Shown: positions 34,242-43,788, counted from the first letter of the stretch. The stretch is 64,000 nucleotides of DNA from WTAW01 sp964406575 (GCA_964406575.1 CAYOSH010000009.1:57179-121178), one strand, 5' to 3'. Notes: generated by a model from the letters alone, not told the origin. Program-made: numbers and translations.

Positions 34242-35846
34242 ATGCTACGAAAAAGCTTAGCTTTAAAAATTATTTTTGTACTAGCAACGGTTCTCGTACT
34301 GACGATAGGAATTTTTGCATTCATAAACATAAATCTGCAGAGAAAACATCTCATTGAGGGAATGCGACGAAATGCAATCCGACTGAGCGAGACTATAGAG
34401 AAAAGCATCAAGTATGATATGCTGACGGCCCGGAGTGATTATGTGCAGAGAACCATAGAGGACATAGGAAAGCAAGAAGGAATTGAAAATGTTAGGATAT
34501 TCGATAAAGAAGGAGAAATCATTATCGCTGATTCTATAGAAGAAATTGGCGATATTATCGATAAAAAAGCAGAGGCGTGTTACATTTGTCATAGTGAGAA
34601 GGAACCTCTGAAAAGACTCTCTACCCAAGAAAGGACCAGGATTTTTAAATCAGAGGGAGGGAATAGAGTCCTTGGCGTAATCAATCCGATCTACAATGAG
34701 CCCGATTGTGCCAATAATGCCTGTCATTTTCATCCCAGGGAACAAAATGTTCTGGGAGTAATGGATATTCTAATATCTTTAGCTCCCCTAGACGAACAGA
34801 TAGGGATGGGCCGCAGACAAATCTTAATCTACTTTATATTTTCATTCTTTTTTATTTCGATAAGCATCAGCCTTGTAATTTATATATTCGTGAATACCCC
34901 TATTCATAAATTGATGGAGGGCACCCAAAAAATAGCGCAAGGGGATCTCGATTATCGAATCGGAAGCCATCATTCTGATGAGATAGGAGAGCTTGGCAAA
35001 TCTTTCGATGAGATGACCGCAAAATTACAAAAATCCCGGGAGGAAATCGAGCAGTGGAATGTGAAGCTAAAAAATGAAATAAAAAAGGCAACCGAAAAAC
35101 TCAAACAAACCAATGATGAGTTAAATATGGCAAATACGAAACTTCAAGCACTCGATGATATGAAATCGGATTTTATGAGAAGGATTGAACATGGATCACG
35201 GTCCCACCTTTCAGTCGTAAAAAGCTGCCTGAGCCTGGTTCTGGGAGAACACTATTCTCAACTGAACGATCAGCAGAAGGATTTAATAGAGATGGCCGAA
35301 CGCAGAAGCTCGACGATGTTAGAGCTGCTTGATGATTTTTTGTTGCTGTCTTATCGAAAATCAACCTTAGGGGCTTATCACATGGAGCCTGTGCAGTTAT
35401 TAGAAATAATCACAAATATCGTTGCTGAGCTTAAACCTGAATCTGAAAAGAAAAATGTTGCGATCGATATTCGGATTCCTTCAGATTTTCCTCAACTGTG
35501 GGCGGACCGTGAAGGTCTAAATGAGGTATTCTCCAATTTGTTGAACAATGCTGTGAAATATAATGGAGAGAATGGTGCGATCAAAGTATCTGCCAAACAA
35601 AAAGACGATTTTATTGAGATAAATGTGGCAGATACCGGTATAGGTATTGCTTCTGAAGATTGTCCTAAGATTTTTGATGAATTTTATCGGTCTGCCAATG
35701 CAAAATTATACAAAATAGAGGGGACTGGACTTGGATTGGCAATTGTGAAAGAGATTGTTGAGGCCCACGATGGTTGTATTTCAGTCCAAAGTGAGCTCGG
35801 GAAAGGATGCAAATTTACAGTATTATTTCCAAAAAGGCGCTTATAA
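34242..35846 (+). CDS. Membrane histidine kinase with c-type heme sensor domain
   Basis: 534-aa kinase: TM1 about 8-28, extracytoplasmic sensor, TM2 about 190-212, HAMP (NTPIHKLMEGTQKIAQGD), coiled coil, HisKA with His in RIEHGSRSHLSVVKS, and HATPase with NEVFSNLLNNAVKYN, ADTGIGI and GTGLGLAIVKEIVEAHDG. The sensor holds CYICH (about residue 113), a canonical c-heme site, and CANNACH (about 156), a CX4CH that could bind a second heme. It probably senses redox potential or a gas through heme. ATG 34242 is chosen; GTG 34221 abuts its GGA with no spacing. Precedes the 11-heme cytochrome gene. Confidence 0.85.
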   Translation: MLRKSLALKIIFVLATVLVLTIGIFAFININLQRKHLIEGMRRNAIRLSETIEKSIKYDMLTARSDYVQRTIEDIGKQEGIENVRIFDKEGEIIIADSIEEIGDIIDKKAEACYICHSEKEPLKRLSTQERTRIFKSEGGNRVLGVINPIYNEPDCANNACHFHPREQNVLGVMDILISLAPLDEQIGMGRRQILIYFIFSFFFISISISLVIYIFVNTPIHKLMEGTQKIAQGDLDYRIGSHHSDEIGELGKSFDEMTAKLQKSREEIEQWNVKLKNEIKKATEKLKQTNDELNMANTKLQALDDMKSDFMRRIEHGSRSHLSVVKSCLSLVLGEHYSQLNDQQKDLIEMAERRSSTMLELLDDFLLLSYRKSTLGAYHMEPVQLLEIITNIVAELKPESEKKNVAIDIRIPSDFPQLWADREGLNEVFSNLLNNAVKYNGENGAIKVSAKQKDDFIEINVADTGIGIASEDCPKIFDEFYRSANAKLYKIEGTGLGLAIVKEIVEAHDGCISVQSELGKGCKFTVLFPKRRL

Positions 35847-35873
35847 TGGCCATGTTGTTTTTTCTTTTGCATA

Positions 35874-35990
35874 TCAAAAAAGCCTCTGCGCCAGCCATGT
35901 GTGTTCGATAGCCTCGTCAAAAGGATTCGATTTATCAGCCAGGCATTTATTCCAGGCTTCCGCAAGGAGCTGTATGGCCGCAAGTGACAT
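35874..35990 (-). CDS. Doubtful 38-aa ORF antisense to the flanking genes
   Basis: Reads MSLAAIQLLAEAWNKCLADK and ends WLAQRLF. Composition looks protein-like, but there is no clear Shine-Dalgarno and no recognisable homology. It may be a remnant of a larger gene. Kept only as a low-confidence note because the 240 bp gap holds nothing else except the promoter at 36019. Confidence 0.15.
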   Translation of the reverse strand: MSLAAIQLLAEAWNKCLADKSNPFDEAIEHTWLAQRLF

Positions 35991-36018
35991 ATCATCGGTT
36001 TCTCTTATGGATAAAAAG

Positions 36019-36046
36019 TTGACTTCGATGATAAAATAAGTAAATT
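36019..36046 (+). promoter_or_regulatory. Candidate sigma70 promoter of the 11-heme cytochrome
   Basis: TTGACT 36019-36024, 16 bp spacer, TAAATT 36041-36046, 42 bp before ATG 36088. Confidence 0.4.
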
Positions 36047-36087
36047 TATTAGAAAAGAATAGAATGTACTGGATTTGGAGATTTCTC

Positions 36088-38001
36088 ATGTTTAAAAATT
36101 CTCATGGAAACAGGATGTCTTTGTCTGTCATTATGCTAGTTTTTCTGTGTGTGTTTCTTATCTCCTTCGCTGCTGCCCAAGAGGAGGAGGAATACGAAAA
36201 AATAAGTAGTGGAGACTGTATCGAATGCCATGAAACAAGCAAGCATGAGACCAAGATTGCAGATGATATTTCCCATTCCATCCATGCTAGTCTGGAATGT
36301 CTGGATTGTCATGCAGATAAGAACACTTCACCGCACAAAGAGGTTTCAGGCTTCAATGTGGGGTGTGAAGGCTGTCGGGCATGCCATGAAAAGCAGAGCG
36401 AAGAGTATATCGCCCATGGACGTAAAGAGTACAAAGAATGTGTAGACGCCCCATCGTGTGCCGACTGTCATGGTGATCACGATGTTCTGCCCTCTTCAGT
36501 CAAACTTTCAAGGACTCATCCAGCTAATCTTCCCGCTACATGCGGGAAATGCCACGAGGATCTGAACCTGACAAAGAAGTACGAAATTCTGATCGATCAT
36601 CCCATCGAGATCTATGAGGCCAGCGTCCATGGCCGGGCGACTAAAGGAGGAATATATGTCGCGGCCACTTGTAACGACTGCCATTCCACGGGTGGAACTT
36701 CGCATAAGATCTTGTCGCCTGGATATCCGGAGTCTTCCATCAATCATTTCAATATCCCCAAAACTTGCGGCAAGTGTCATAAGGGTGTGGAGCAAGATTA
36801 TTGGGATGGTATCCATGGTCAGTTAGTAAAGCGGGGTGAATCAGATGCTCCTGTCTGCACGCACTGTCATGGGGAACATGGCATCATTTCTCCCGATGAT
36901 CCGAACTCGCCGGTGTCAAAAGCACGTGTTGCGGAAGCCACCTGTTCTCCGTGTCATGAATCCATTACGCTCACAGAAAAGTACGGACTGCAGACCGGAC
37001 GTCTGACGTCATTTATCGATAGCTACCATGGTTTAAAGAGCAAGGCGGGAGACCTTCATGTAGCCAATTGTGCATCCTGTCACGGTGTTCATCGGATCCT
37101 TCCCAGCTCAGATCCCACGTCCACGATATATCCAGGCAATTTGAGAGCCACCTGCGGAGAATGTCATCCTGGAATCTCTGCGGCTTTGGCGGCGAGTCCG
37201 ATACACGATATTAGCGGAAGAGGGCTCCAGACCAAAGCTGCAGAGATCGTCAAGAATGTCTATATCGCGGCGATCATTATCATTATCGGATTAATGGTTC
37301 TCCACTGGCTGATCGATCTTATCCGGCAGATTGTTCTCGTGATGAAAAGGCCTCAGGTCCGAAGAATGAGGATTGGAGAAGTATGGCAACACACACTGCT
37401 CATGATCAGCTTCATCGCGCTTGTGATCTCTGGATTTGCCTTGAGATTCAGTAATTCGTGGTTGACACAGATCTTTTTCGGCTGGGAAAGAGGCTTTGAA
37501 TTAAGAGGACAGATCCACAGGGGCGCAGCCGTTGTTATGATTTTTGTCACAGTGTGGCACATTATTTACCTGTTCACCCGAAGAGGACGGGTGTTTTTCA
37601 GGGATATGATGCCCAAAATGTCTGATTTTAGAGAATTTGTCCAGCGAATTCTGTTCAACCTCGGCAGGTCCAAGGAAACTCCCCGGTTCAAACGGTTTAG
37701 TTATATCGAGAAAGCCGAGTACTGGGCACTCATATGGGGTACAGTGGTCATGATTTTTACAGGACTTTTCCTTTGGTTTGACAATTTTATCGTCCAGATC
37801 CTGCCCAAAGGCTTTTTAGATATCACGCTGGTGATTCATTATTATGAGGCCATTTTGGCAACATTGGCCATTTTTATCTGGCATTTGTACTCCACAGTGT
37901 TTAATCCTGTGGTCTATCCTATGAATCCTTCATGGCTGACAGGGAAGATGCCCAAAGACATGTACGAACATGAACATTCGGATGCGCCAATAGAGGAATA
38001 G
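36088..38001 (+). CDS. 11-heme cytochrome c fused to a b-type membrane domain (CbcL-like)
   Basis: 637-aa inner-membrane protein. Signal peptide (VIMLVFLCVFLISFAAA), then a periplasmic domain with eleven CXXCH motifs (CIECH, CLDCH, CRACH, CADCH, CGKCH, CNDCH, CGKCH, CTHCH, CSPCH, CASCH, CGECH; residues about 44-360). From about 390 a cytochrome b561/FdnI-type membrane domain follows (IIIIIGLMVLHWLIDL, VWQHTLLMISFIALVISGFA, VWHIIYLF, VIHYYEAILATLAIFIWHLY) with His pairs suited to b hemes. The layout is that of CbcL, the Geobacter menaquinol-oxidising cytochrome used with low-potential acceptors, but with two more c hemes. ATG 36088 has GGAG 7 bp upstream. Convergent with the 19-heme gene. Confidence 0.87.
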   Translation: MFKNSHGNRMSLSVIMLVFLCVFLISFAAAQEEEEYEKISSGDCIECHETSKHETKIADDISHSIHASLECLDCHADKNTSPHKEVSGFNVGCEGCRACHEKQSEEYIAHGRKEYKECVDAPSCADCHGDHDVLPSSVKLSRTHPANLPATCGKCHEDLNLTKKYEILIDHPIEIYEASVHGRATKGGIYVAATCNDCHSTGGTSHKILSPGYPESSINHFNIPKTCGKCHKGVEQDYWDGIHGQLVKRGESDAPVCTHCHGEHGIISPDDPNSPVSKARVAEATCSPCHESITLTEKYGLQTGRLTSFIDSYHGLKSKAGDLHVANCASCHGVHRILPSSDPTSTIYPGNLRATCGECHPGISAALAASPIHDISGRGLQTKAAEIVKNVYIAAIIIIIGLMVLHWLIDLIRQIVLVMKRPQVRRMRIGEVWQHTLLMISFIALVISGFALRFSNSWLTQIFFGWERGFELRGQIHRGAAVVMIFVTVWHIIYLFTRRGRVFFRDMMPKMSDFREFVQRILFNLGRSKETPRFKRFSYIEKAEYWALIWGTVVMIFTGLFLWFDNFIVQILPKGFLDITLVIHYYEAILATLAIFIWHLYSTVFNPVVYPMNPSWLTGKMPKDMYEHEHSDAPIEE

Positions 38002-38018
38002 GCAAGGCGAATCTCAGA

Positions 38019-40793
38019 TTATTTGTATCCCAAAAGCATGCTGTAGATGATCAGGACGATCAGGCTGATTCCGATCGCAAGGAAAGTATAACCGAAAATC
38101 TTAACCAGCATCATTTTTTTTGGGGATATTTCTTTGAGGACGACATCTTTTTTGAGCCTGCCCGATTCCTTCAAGTATTTGTACTCCTCTGGTCGATCTT
38201 CCTTATATTCGTCGAGGGGGACCACACCCGTGAAGATGACAGGATCAAGAGGGAAAGATTCCGGACGCAAATGCGTGTTGAAGAAATGGATCGTAAAAAT
38301 AAAGCCGACAGCCAGCAAGGCCTCATCGCTGTGGATGATCATGGCCACATTGATGAACCAGCCAGGTAAAAGTTTTGTAAAGAATTCTGGAAACCACAAA
38401 ATCAATCCGGAAAACCCGATGACTCCAACTCCCCAGAAGACAGCCATGTAATCGAATTTCTCCCAGTATGTCCAGCGCCCGTATGCTGGTCGAGGGCCCA
38501 AACCTAGGAACCACTTTATAGAGCCGATAAAGTCTTGGAGATCTTTTTTGTTAAACCAGAGAGCTCTGCCTCCGAAGAGCAGCTGACGGATAGTGGCCTT
38601 CGTTCTGATCTTTAGTCTGATCATAGAGTAAATGTGAGCGAAGAAGTATCCGAAAGTGATTGCAGCAGAAAATCTATGGATACGCCCAGCCGCCTCTACT
38701 CCACCAAGCATATCGGCGAGAAATCTTGCCCAGGGCATGCTCGCAAACTTGAGCATCATTCCTGTCAGCGCCAATCCCATAAAACTCAGAATAACAAAGA
38801 TATGCATGATCCTGTGTTCTGTGGTGAATCGCTGGATGTAATACCTCTTGTGGATTTTTTCTGCTTTTCTTTTTTCTTTGAGATGTTTGTAAGAACGGGG
38901 CATCCACAATAGGGTGTGAACACCGAAAAAGCTGAAGACGACAATGAGCAAACCGGTCATAGCCCAGAAAGTAAAATACAGAATTGGATATTTCTTTTTA
39001 TCGTGATGAGTGGCATGCGTAAGGTAGCCCGTAAATCGTCGATTGGCATCTGGGTGGCATTTCTGGCAGGTTTCTATTTCCTTGTTGAATCCCACATGGG
39101 AATCCGGGTCATCGACTTTAGTGATGTCATGGGCCCCATGACAGTCTGAACACCTGGCCGCTTTTAGATATCCCAGAGTGTAAGCCTTTCCGTGGATGGT
39201 CTCTGTGTATGTTTTGGCCAGGTCTGCATGACACGATCCACATTGAAGGGTGACTTCGGCCATAAACTGATCCAGGTGGATGTCTTTGATTTTATGGGCG
39301 GAATGGCAGTCTTCGCAGTTGGGAAGTTTCTCGTTTGTTTTTGAGACAGTCGGACTGTGGATGCTGTTTACGAATTCTTTGTAGATTCCCTCATGGCATG
39401 TGGCACAAGTTGAGGGAAGGTTTTTATGGTTAATTGATGACCGCTCATCATCAGGTTTCAGTATAAAGTGCGTGCTGTGACAGTCTGTACAGACCGCGCT
39501 GGGCAGCAAGCCTTTCTTTATCAGCCCCTGCCCATGCACACTGTTTGAATAATCGACGAGAACAGTGCCTTGATCGGTCTTTATGGTGGCCGGACGGCTC
39601 AGCTTGCTATGGCAATCTCCGCAGAGTTCTGGGATTTTCGACCGGTATGTTTTCGCCAGTTCATTCAGATGGGATAGGACCTTATGTTTCCCGTGGCAGT
39701 CCGTGCAATAGGGAGAATCCGGATTCTTCTCAAAATAGGCCTGTCCATGACCGCTCTCAAAATAATCTTCGGCGATCTGGGCGTGACAATTAGAGCAATC
39801 GACCCGGCCCGCAGTCTCGCAGGGACGATGTCTCTGCGGGTCGATATCCGCGTGGCACTTCACGCAGGGGATGTTTCTGTGTGCAGATTCTTGAATGTCA
39901 TCCTTTTTTACAGTGAGGGAAACCGGCTGGTTCTCGACAGTTTTTATGATGTCCTCTTGTTCATGGCACTTCAGGCATTCCCGGTCTGAGGTTCTCAGAA
40001 CCAAGCTTGTTCGTCTTATGGTGTGGGGTTGGTGACAATCTGTACAAGCGGGAATGGCTCCCGGTTCCTGTTCCCAGAGTTCGCCCTTGATGATCTTGAT
40101 GTGCACTTCTTCGATCCGGGCATGACATTTTGTACAAGTTGCAGCAATATTGCGGGCGGACACTGTGGATCTGGAATTCGTATGGGGGAGAATGAGATGG
40201 TTTCCATGGCAATCATTGCAGGTGGCTGTGACGATGAGGCCCTGTTTGAACAGCCCCTCTCCATGAATGCTCTGAGAGTAATTTGTCAAAATGTCGTGTT
40301 CTGCAATGTTATAAACTCGTGCTACAGGAGCTCCCTCTCGGTGACATTTGCCACAGAGAACCGGGATATTCATTTTGTATGTCCGGGATCTGATATCGCT
40401 CCGGGGAAATATGTCATGATCGCCATGGCACTCTTTACAGGTCGGGGCGTAAGGGGCACCCCTTCTCAAGGCACTTCCGTGGATACCGGCATAAAATTCT
40501 GCATCGGCGACGTCATGACAGATCCCACAATTGACATTTTCCAGTTGTTCTGGATGTGGAAAATCCTTGACATCGGCATCCTGGTGACAGTCGATACAAT
40601 CCAGGTTTTTATGAACCGACTCTGCAAATCTCTTAAAATCCACGTAAAGAGAGACTGTCCGTCCCCTTCTCTCTGTCGTCAACTCTCGGTCGGAATGGCA
40701 GGCTTCGCAGTCTTCTTTGCTCTGAGATCGCACGGGCCAAGGGAAAAGAACAAAACCCAGAATGATGAACACGATTGTTTTTTTTACAGTCAT
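38019..40793 (-). CDS. 19-heme cytochrome c fused to a b-type membrane domain
   Basis: 924-aa protein: signal peptide (IVFIILGFVLFPWPVRS), nineteen CXXCH motifs between residues 29 and about 580, then a membrane domain (about 598-760 and 790-920) of cytochrome b561/FdnI type with TEHRIMHIFVILSFMGLALTG, RIHRFSAAITFGYFFAHIYS and MIIHSDEALLAVGFIFTIHF. A final extra helix (FGYTFLAIGISLIVLIIYSML) is present. The heme domain looks built from repeated units with spacing CNDCHGNHLILP / CTDCHSTHFILKP / CTDCHGKHKVL. Likely a quinol:cytochrome c oxidoreductase or quinone-linked electron entry. 118 bp downstream of the c554-type gene and possibly transcribed from its sigma54 promoter. Confidence 0.87.
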   Translation of the reverse strand: MTVKKTIVFIILGFVLFPWPVRSQSKEDCEACHSDRELTTERRGRTVSLYVDFKRFAESVHKNLDCIDCHQDADVKDFPHPEQLENVNCGICHDVADAEFYAGIHGSALRRGAPYAPTCKECHGDHDIFPRSDIRSRTYKMNIPVLCGKCHREGAPVARVYNIAEHDILTNYSQSIHGEGLFKQGLIVTATCNDCHGNHLILPHTNSRSTVSARNIAATCTKCHARIEEVHIKIIKGELWEQEPGAIPACTDCHQPHTIRRTSLVLRTSDRECLKCHEQEDIIKTVENQPVSLTVKKDDIQESAHRNIPCVKCHADIDPQRHRPCETAGRVDCSNCHAQIAEDYFESGHGQAYFEKNPDSPYCTDCHGKHKVLSHLNELAKTYRSKIPELCGDCHSKLSRPATIKTDQGTVLVDYSNSVHGQGLIKKGLLPSAVCTDCHSTHFILKPDDERSSINHKNLPSTCATCHEGIYKEFVNSIHSPTVSKTNEKLPNCEDCHSAHKIKDIHLDQFMAEVTLQCGSCHADLAKTYTETIHGKAYTLGYLKAARCSDCHGAHDITKVDDPDSHVGFNKEIETCQKCHPDANRRFTGYLTHATHHDKKKYPILYFTFWAMTGLLIVVFSFFGVHTLLWMPRSYKHLKEKRKAEKIHKRYYIQRFTTEHRIMHIFVILSFMGLALTGMMLKFASMPWARFLADMLGGVEAAGRIHRFSAAITFGYFFAHIYSMIRLKIRTKATIRQLLFGGRALWFNKKDLQDFIGSIKWFLGLGPRPAYGRWTYWEKFDYMAVFWGVGVIGFSGLILWFPEFFTKLLPGWFINVAMIIHSDEALLAVGFIFTIHFFNTHLRPESFPLDPVIFTGVVPLDEYKEDRPEEYKYLKESGRLKKDVVLKEISPKKMMLVKIFGYTFLAIGISLIVLIIYSMLLGYK

Positions 40794-40911
40794 GAATGAA
40801 ACTCTCAGCCCATGAATATAAGAATAGCACCCATCTTTTTTGGGGAAAAGTGGGACCGTAAACTATGGTCTTTTTCAGTCTCAGGTCGCAAATATAAGTG
40901 AATTCAAACCG

Positions 40912-41418
40912 TTATTGCTTTTCAGGTACGGGATGCTTGACTTTTTCCCATGCTGTGTCAAAGTCGAAGGGCTTGTCGTGGGGATTTTCATGACAGGAAA
41001 GGCACTGCGCTTTTATGGCCTCGGCTGAACCGTATAGTATCAAACCGTTCTTCACAGCTTCGGCTTGGTCCTTCATGATGCTCATCTTTTTATATTCGCT
41101 TCCCGGTCCGTGACAAACTTCGCATGTCACTCCCTCTTCTTTAAGCTCGGGTGCTTTTTGGGCAAGGGGAGCATGGCATTTTAAGCATTTTTCGTTCTCG
41201 GGAGCATCCGCAGCTAGTGCCTTCGCATCTTCCGAGATGAGAGCTGAAAACGATTTAGAATGTTTCGTGGCCTCCCAGAGGGGATATTGCTGACCCTGTT
41301 TTTCACTCTTGTGGCATATTTTGCACTTAGCGGCACCCACATAAGTGAAATCCTGACTGAAAAGCATAAAAGGAACAATGATAAGTAAAATGCCGATTAA
41401 AAGGACTGTCTTTTTCAA
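40912..41418 (-). CDS. Tetraheme cytochrome c554-like protein
   Basis: 168-aa periplasmic cytochrome with a signal peptide (KKTVLLIGILLIIVPFMLFS) and four CXXCH motifs (CKICH, CLKCH, CEVCH, CLSCH). The pattern YVGAAKCKICHKSEKQGQQY followed by GVTCEVCHGPGSEY is that of the cytochrome c554/c-prime family, an electron carrier (in nitrifiers it accepts electrons from HAO). Start: the frame opens with ATG 41430, but GGAGGATGAG lies immediately before TTG 41418, giving an ideal signal-peptide start, so TTG is chosen. A sigma54 promoter and paired palindromes lie upstream. Confidence 0.85.
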   Translation of the reverse strand: MKKTVLLIGILLIIVPFMLFSQDFTYVGAAKCKICHKSEKQGQQYPLWEATKHSKSFSALISEDAKALAADAPENEKCLKCHAPLAQKAPELKEEGVTCEVCHGPGSEYKKMSIMKDQAEAVKNGLILYGSAEAIKAQCLSCHENPHDKPFDFDTAWEKVKHPVPEKQ

Positions 41419-41466
41419 CTCATCCTCCATTGTTGAGATAGAATTATTTCGGATTTTATTATTATA

Positions 41467-41482
41467 GCAAAATGTGTGCCAA
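41467..41482 (-). promoter_or_regulatory. Sigma54 (-24/-12) promoter before the c554-like gene
   Basis: Minus strand reads TTGGCACACATTTTGCTA: TGGCAC, five bases, TTGC, an excellent match to the RpoN consensus, about 50 bp before the start codon. An NtrC-family activator is encoded 12 kb away. Confidence 0.85.
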
Positions 41483-41549
41483 AATAAAGAGGATATTAAT
41501 TTGCAGTGATCAAAGAAGTTGCGAGCGATAGCAGCAGGATTTTTTAATG

Positions 41550-41599
41550 GGGTGAAATAGTGGATGGGTCATATCACCCATACGCGGGGAATTTCACCC
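41550..41599. promoter_or_regulatory. Paired palindromes, candidate enhancer sites
   Basis: GGGTCATATCACCC (41566-41579) and GGGGAATTTCACCC (41586-41599), centres 20 bp apart, plus a half-site GGGTGAAATA (41550). They lie about 70-120 bp upstream of the sigma54 promoter, the usual distance for NtrC-type activators, and match the pair at 53195-53228. Confidence 0.75.
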
Positions 41600-41634
41600 A
41601 GGAGATTTATGGATAGATTTCGATAATTTCTTTT

Positions 41635-43638
41635 TCATCTGTCTTTTCCTAAGGATTCCACATTTTTTATCAAATTTGTCAGGGCCTCTTCGATATACAT
41701 AAAGTTGTGAATTCCCGAACTTCCGTCAAGCAGAATGTTCTGAAAAGATCTTTCTGTCCCATGTATGAGGTTTTTTTCTTGTTCAGTCAATGTTAATTTC
41801 TTCTTTTCTTTCAAAAGGGACGTCAGAGATGCGGACAGATCTTTTACGGATTGTTCCCATTCTTTAAACGTGTCAGCATAATCCTCTTCATGGCAATCGA
41901 GGCATTTCGTCGCGCCGGATCGAAAGATTTTGTTATGGTCGTCGAGGTGACAATCTGTACATTCGGCACCCGCTTCAGACATGATATCTTGTGGAATTTC
42001 CAATCCGTTTAGGACTCCCCCCTGATAAAAGGTTTTTTGGATCCTATGGCAACTCTTACAATTTTTCTCAGAGCCTTTGTGGTGACAGGGCGCACAGCCC
42101 TTCTTTGTGGCGATGAATTCGCCATGCTTGTGGAGGTTCGAATGGCAGGTGTCACACTGGATATTCTGCTCGATGAGATGTTTTTTGTGGGGGAAATCTA
42201 GACCAAAAATTGAAGTGTTGATTTCCTCAATCCCTTGGTGGCAATTGGAGCACTGAGTGGGGATGTTTTTGGCCGGTGCTTCAATTTTTGGAGGTTTGTA
42301 GGTGGATTCGATAACACGGAGAGCTTCCAGCATTCTGTTGTAAGCAGCAAAGAGCAGCTCCTGGGAATAGGCGATATTATGGACACTCTTACCCTTATCC
42401 ACAACTTCGATATTGAACAGCGCTTCTTCCATGAGTGATTCAGCTTTCCTCAAGTCTATGTGCTTCGATCCCTTGACTTTCTGCATCGTGGCATCATAGA
42501 CAGACCTGATTTGAATCAGTTTTTTTTCGGTTGATGTTTCCCAATCCTTGAGGATCAAGGAAAAACCCTTGCCGTGGCAGGACTCACAGGCTTCCGCCTC
42601 GGAAACGAGTGTTTCACCCTTGATGCCATCTCCCTTAGCTTCCTCGTGAAAGATATGACAACCTTTGCAGCTCAGGCCTTTCTCCAGCATGATGTTGGGC
42701 ATGGGATGAGAAACTCCTTTGCCTCCTTCTCCGGTATACAATATTTTTTGAGATTTATGAAAGTCGGTATGGCAAGATTCGCAATCAGCAATAGAGTTGA
42801 TATCCTTGATGATCTTGTGCTGAATTTCCATGTGGCATTGGTTACATTCGATCTTGTCTTCATAAATATGTTCTGTATGCATCAGATCAGTATCATTATA
42901 CTTTTCCAACCGTTCCCTTTCCCCGTGGCACTTGTAGCAGTTTTCTCTGGGAACTTCTCCATCTCCTATGATAGTGTTGCTGTGGCATTTGTCGCAGCTG
43001 AAACCGCTGTCGAAAACGAGAGTGTGATTGAATCGAGATACTCCATCGTTGACGAGAGTGTCTTTTGTATGGCAATGCGAACAATCATCGATCCGGGGAT
43101 AGTGCTCGCTTTTTTTGAAATGGCAGATGAAACACGTGCTTTCGGTGACTGTGATGTGTTCTCCCTGGACGATCTGGGAGTGGCAGCTTGTGCACTGGAG
43201 GCGCTTCCCTCTTTTTAGATCTTCGAAATGGATTTTGTGGTCGAAGACAACCTTTTTGAATATGACTCGGCCTTCAAGTAGCCTTCTGTCGTGACATCCT
43301 TCTTTCAAGCAGCTCTCATCACGGATCTCTGCCCATGGCTTGGATTTGACGTAGAGCTTAGTCCAGTAGCGGCCCACCATGACGAGTCCCTCGATCTTTT
43401 TTCTCAACATGGACCGGATTCCGCCGGATGGAGGATAATGGCATTCATTGCATTCGAATTTACTGTGCGACGATGTTTTCCAGCTTTCGAAAAAAGGCTT
43501 CATGTAGTGGCATGTGGCGCAAAAACCTGAGTGAGACGTGAATTCCACGGCAGCTACAAACAGAACAATAATAACTAAAAGGATTCCTCCAAAAATGATG
43601 AGTCTCTTTTTTCTTTTTTTATGTTTAATTTCTGCCAT
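41635..43638 (-). CDS. Membrane-anchored NapC/NirT-type 18-heme cytochrome
   Basis: 667-aa protein anchored by one N-terminal helix (LIIFGGILLVIIVLFVAAVEF). The first part (FCATCHYMKPFFESWKTSSH, ECNECH) is a NapC/NirT-type quinol dehydrogenase module. Seventeen CXXCH motifs plus one CX4CH (SCLKEGCHDRR) are spread to about residue 600, interrupted by a helical, heme-free insert (about 385-450). ImcH and CymA use the same anchor to draw electrons from menaquinol; here the chain is far longer and could reach across the periplasm. It follows ccsA by about 150 bp on the same strand. Confidence 0.85.
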   Translation of the reverse strand: MAEIKHKKRKKRLIIFGGILLVIIVLFVAAVEFTSHSGFCATCHYMKPFFESWKTSSHSKFECNECHYPPSGGIRSMLRKKIEGLVMVGRYWTKLYVKSKPWAEIRDESCLKEGCHDRRLLEGRVIFKKVVFDHKIHFEDLKRGKRLQCTSCHSQIVQGEHITVTESTCFICHFKKSEHYPRIDDCSHCHTKDTLVNDGVSRFNHTLVFDSGFSCDKCHSNTIIGDGEVPRENCYKCHGERERLEKYNDTDLMHTEHIYEDKIECNQCHMEIQHKIIKDINSIADCESCHTDFHKSQKILYTGEGGKGVSHPMPNIMLEKGLSCKGCHIFHEEAKGDGIKGETLVSEAEACESCHGKGFSLILKDWETSTEKKLIQIRSVYDATMQKVKGSKHIDLRKAESLMEEALFNIEVVDKGKSVHNIAYSQELLFAAYNRMLEALRVIESTYKPPKIEAPAKNIPTQCSNCHQGIEEINTSIFGLDFPHKKHLIEQNIQCDTCHSNLHKHGEFIATKKGCAPCHHKGSEKNCKSCHRIQKTFYQGGVLNGLEIPQDIMSEAGAECTDCHLDDHNKIFRSGATKCLDCHEEDYADTFKEWEQSVKDLSASLTSLLKEKKKLTLTEQEKNLIHGTERSFQNILLDGSSGIHNFMYIEEALTNLIKNVESLGKDR

Positions 43639-43788
43639 CACTTTTTCATTGTGGATATTCAGCTCTGTTTTTTACATTCGATATGGTTAAGTCTGCAGCT
43701 TTTTATTATCCTCTTTCTTGATTATCCTATTGTCTTCCTTCGTTTTTTAAAAAGACTCTTTAATCATAGAGTCTATCTAACACAGAGT

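Noticed and set aside
38134..40799. Several long plus-strand ORFs
   Set aside because: They lie opposite the 19-heme gene, whose CXXCH series and membrane domain leave no doubt about the coding strand.
40801..40911. Possible sigma54 promoter just upstream of the 19-heme gene
   Set aside because: The best segment (TGGGTGCTATTCTTAT) lacks the TGGCAC and TTGC elements; transcription from the c554 promoter is more likely.
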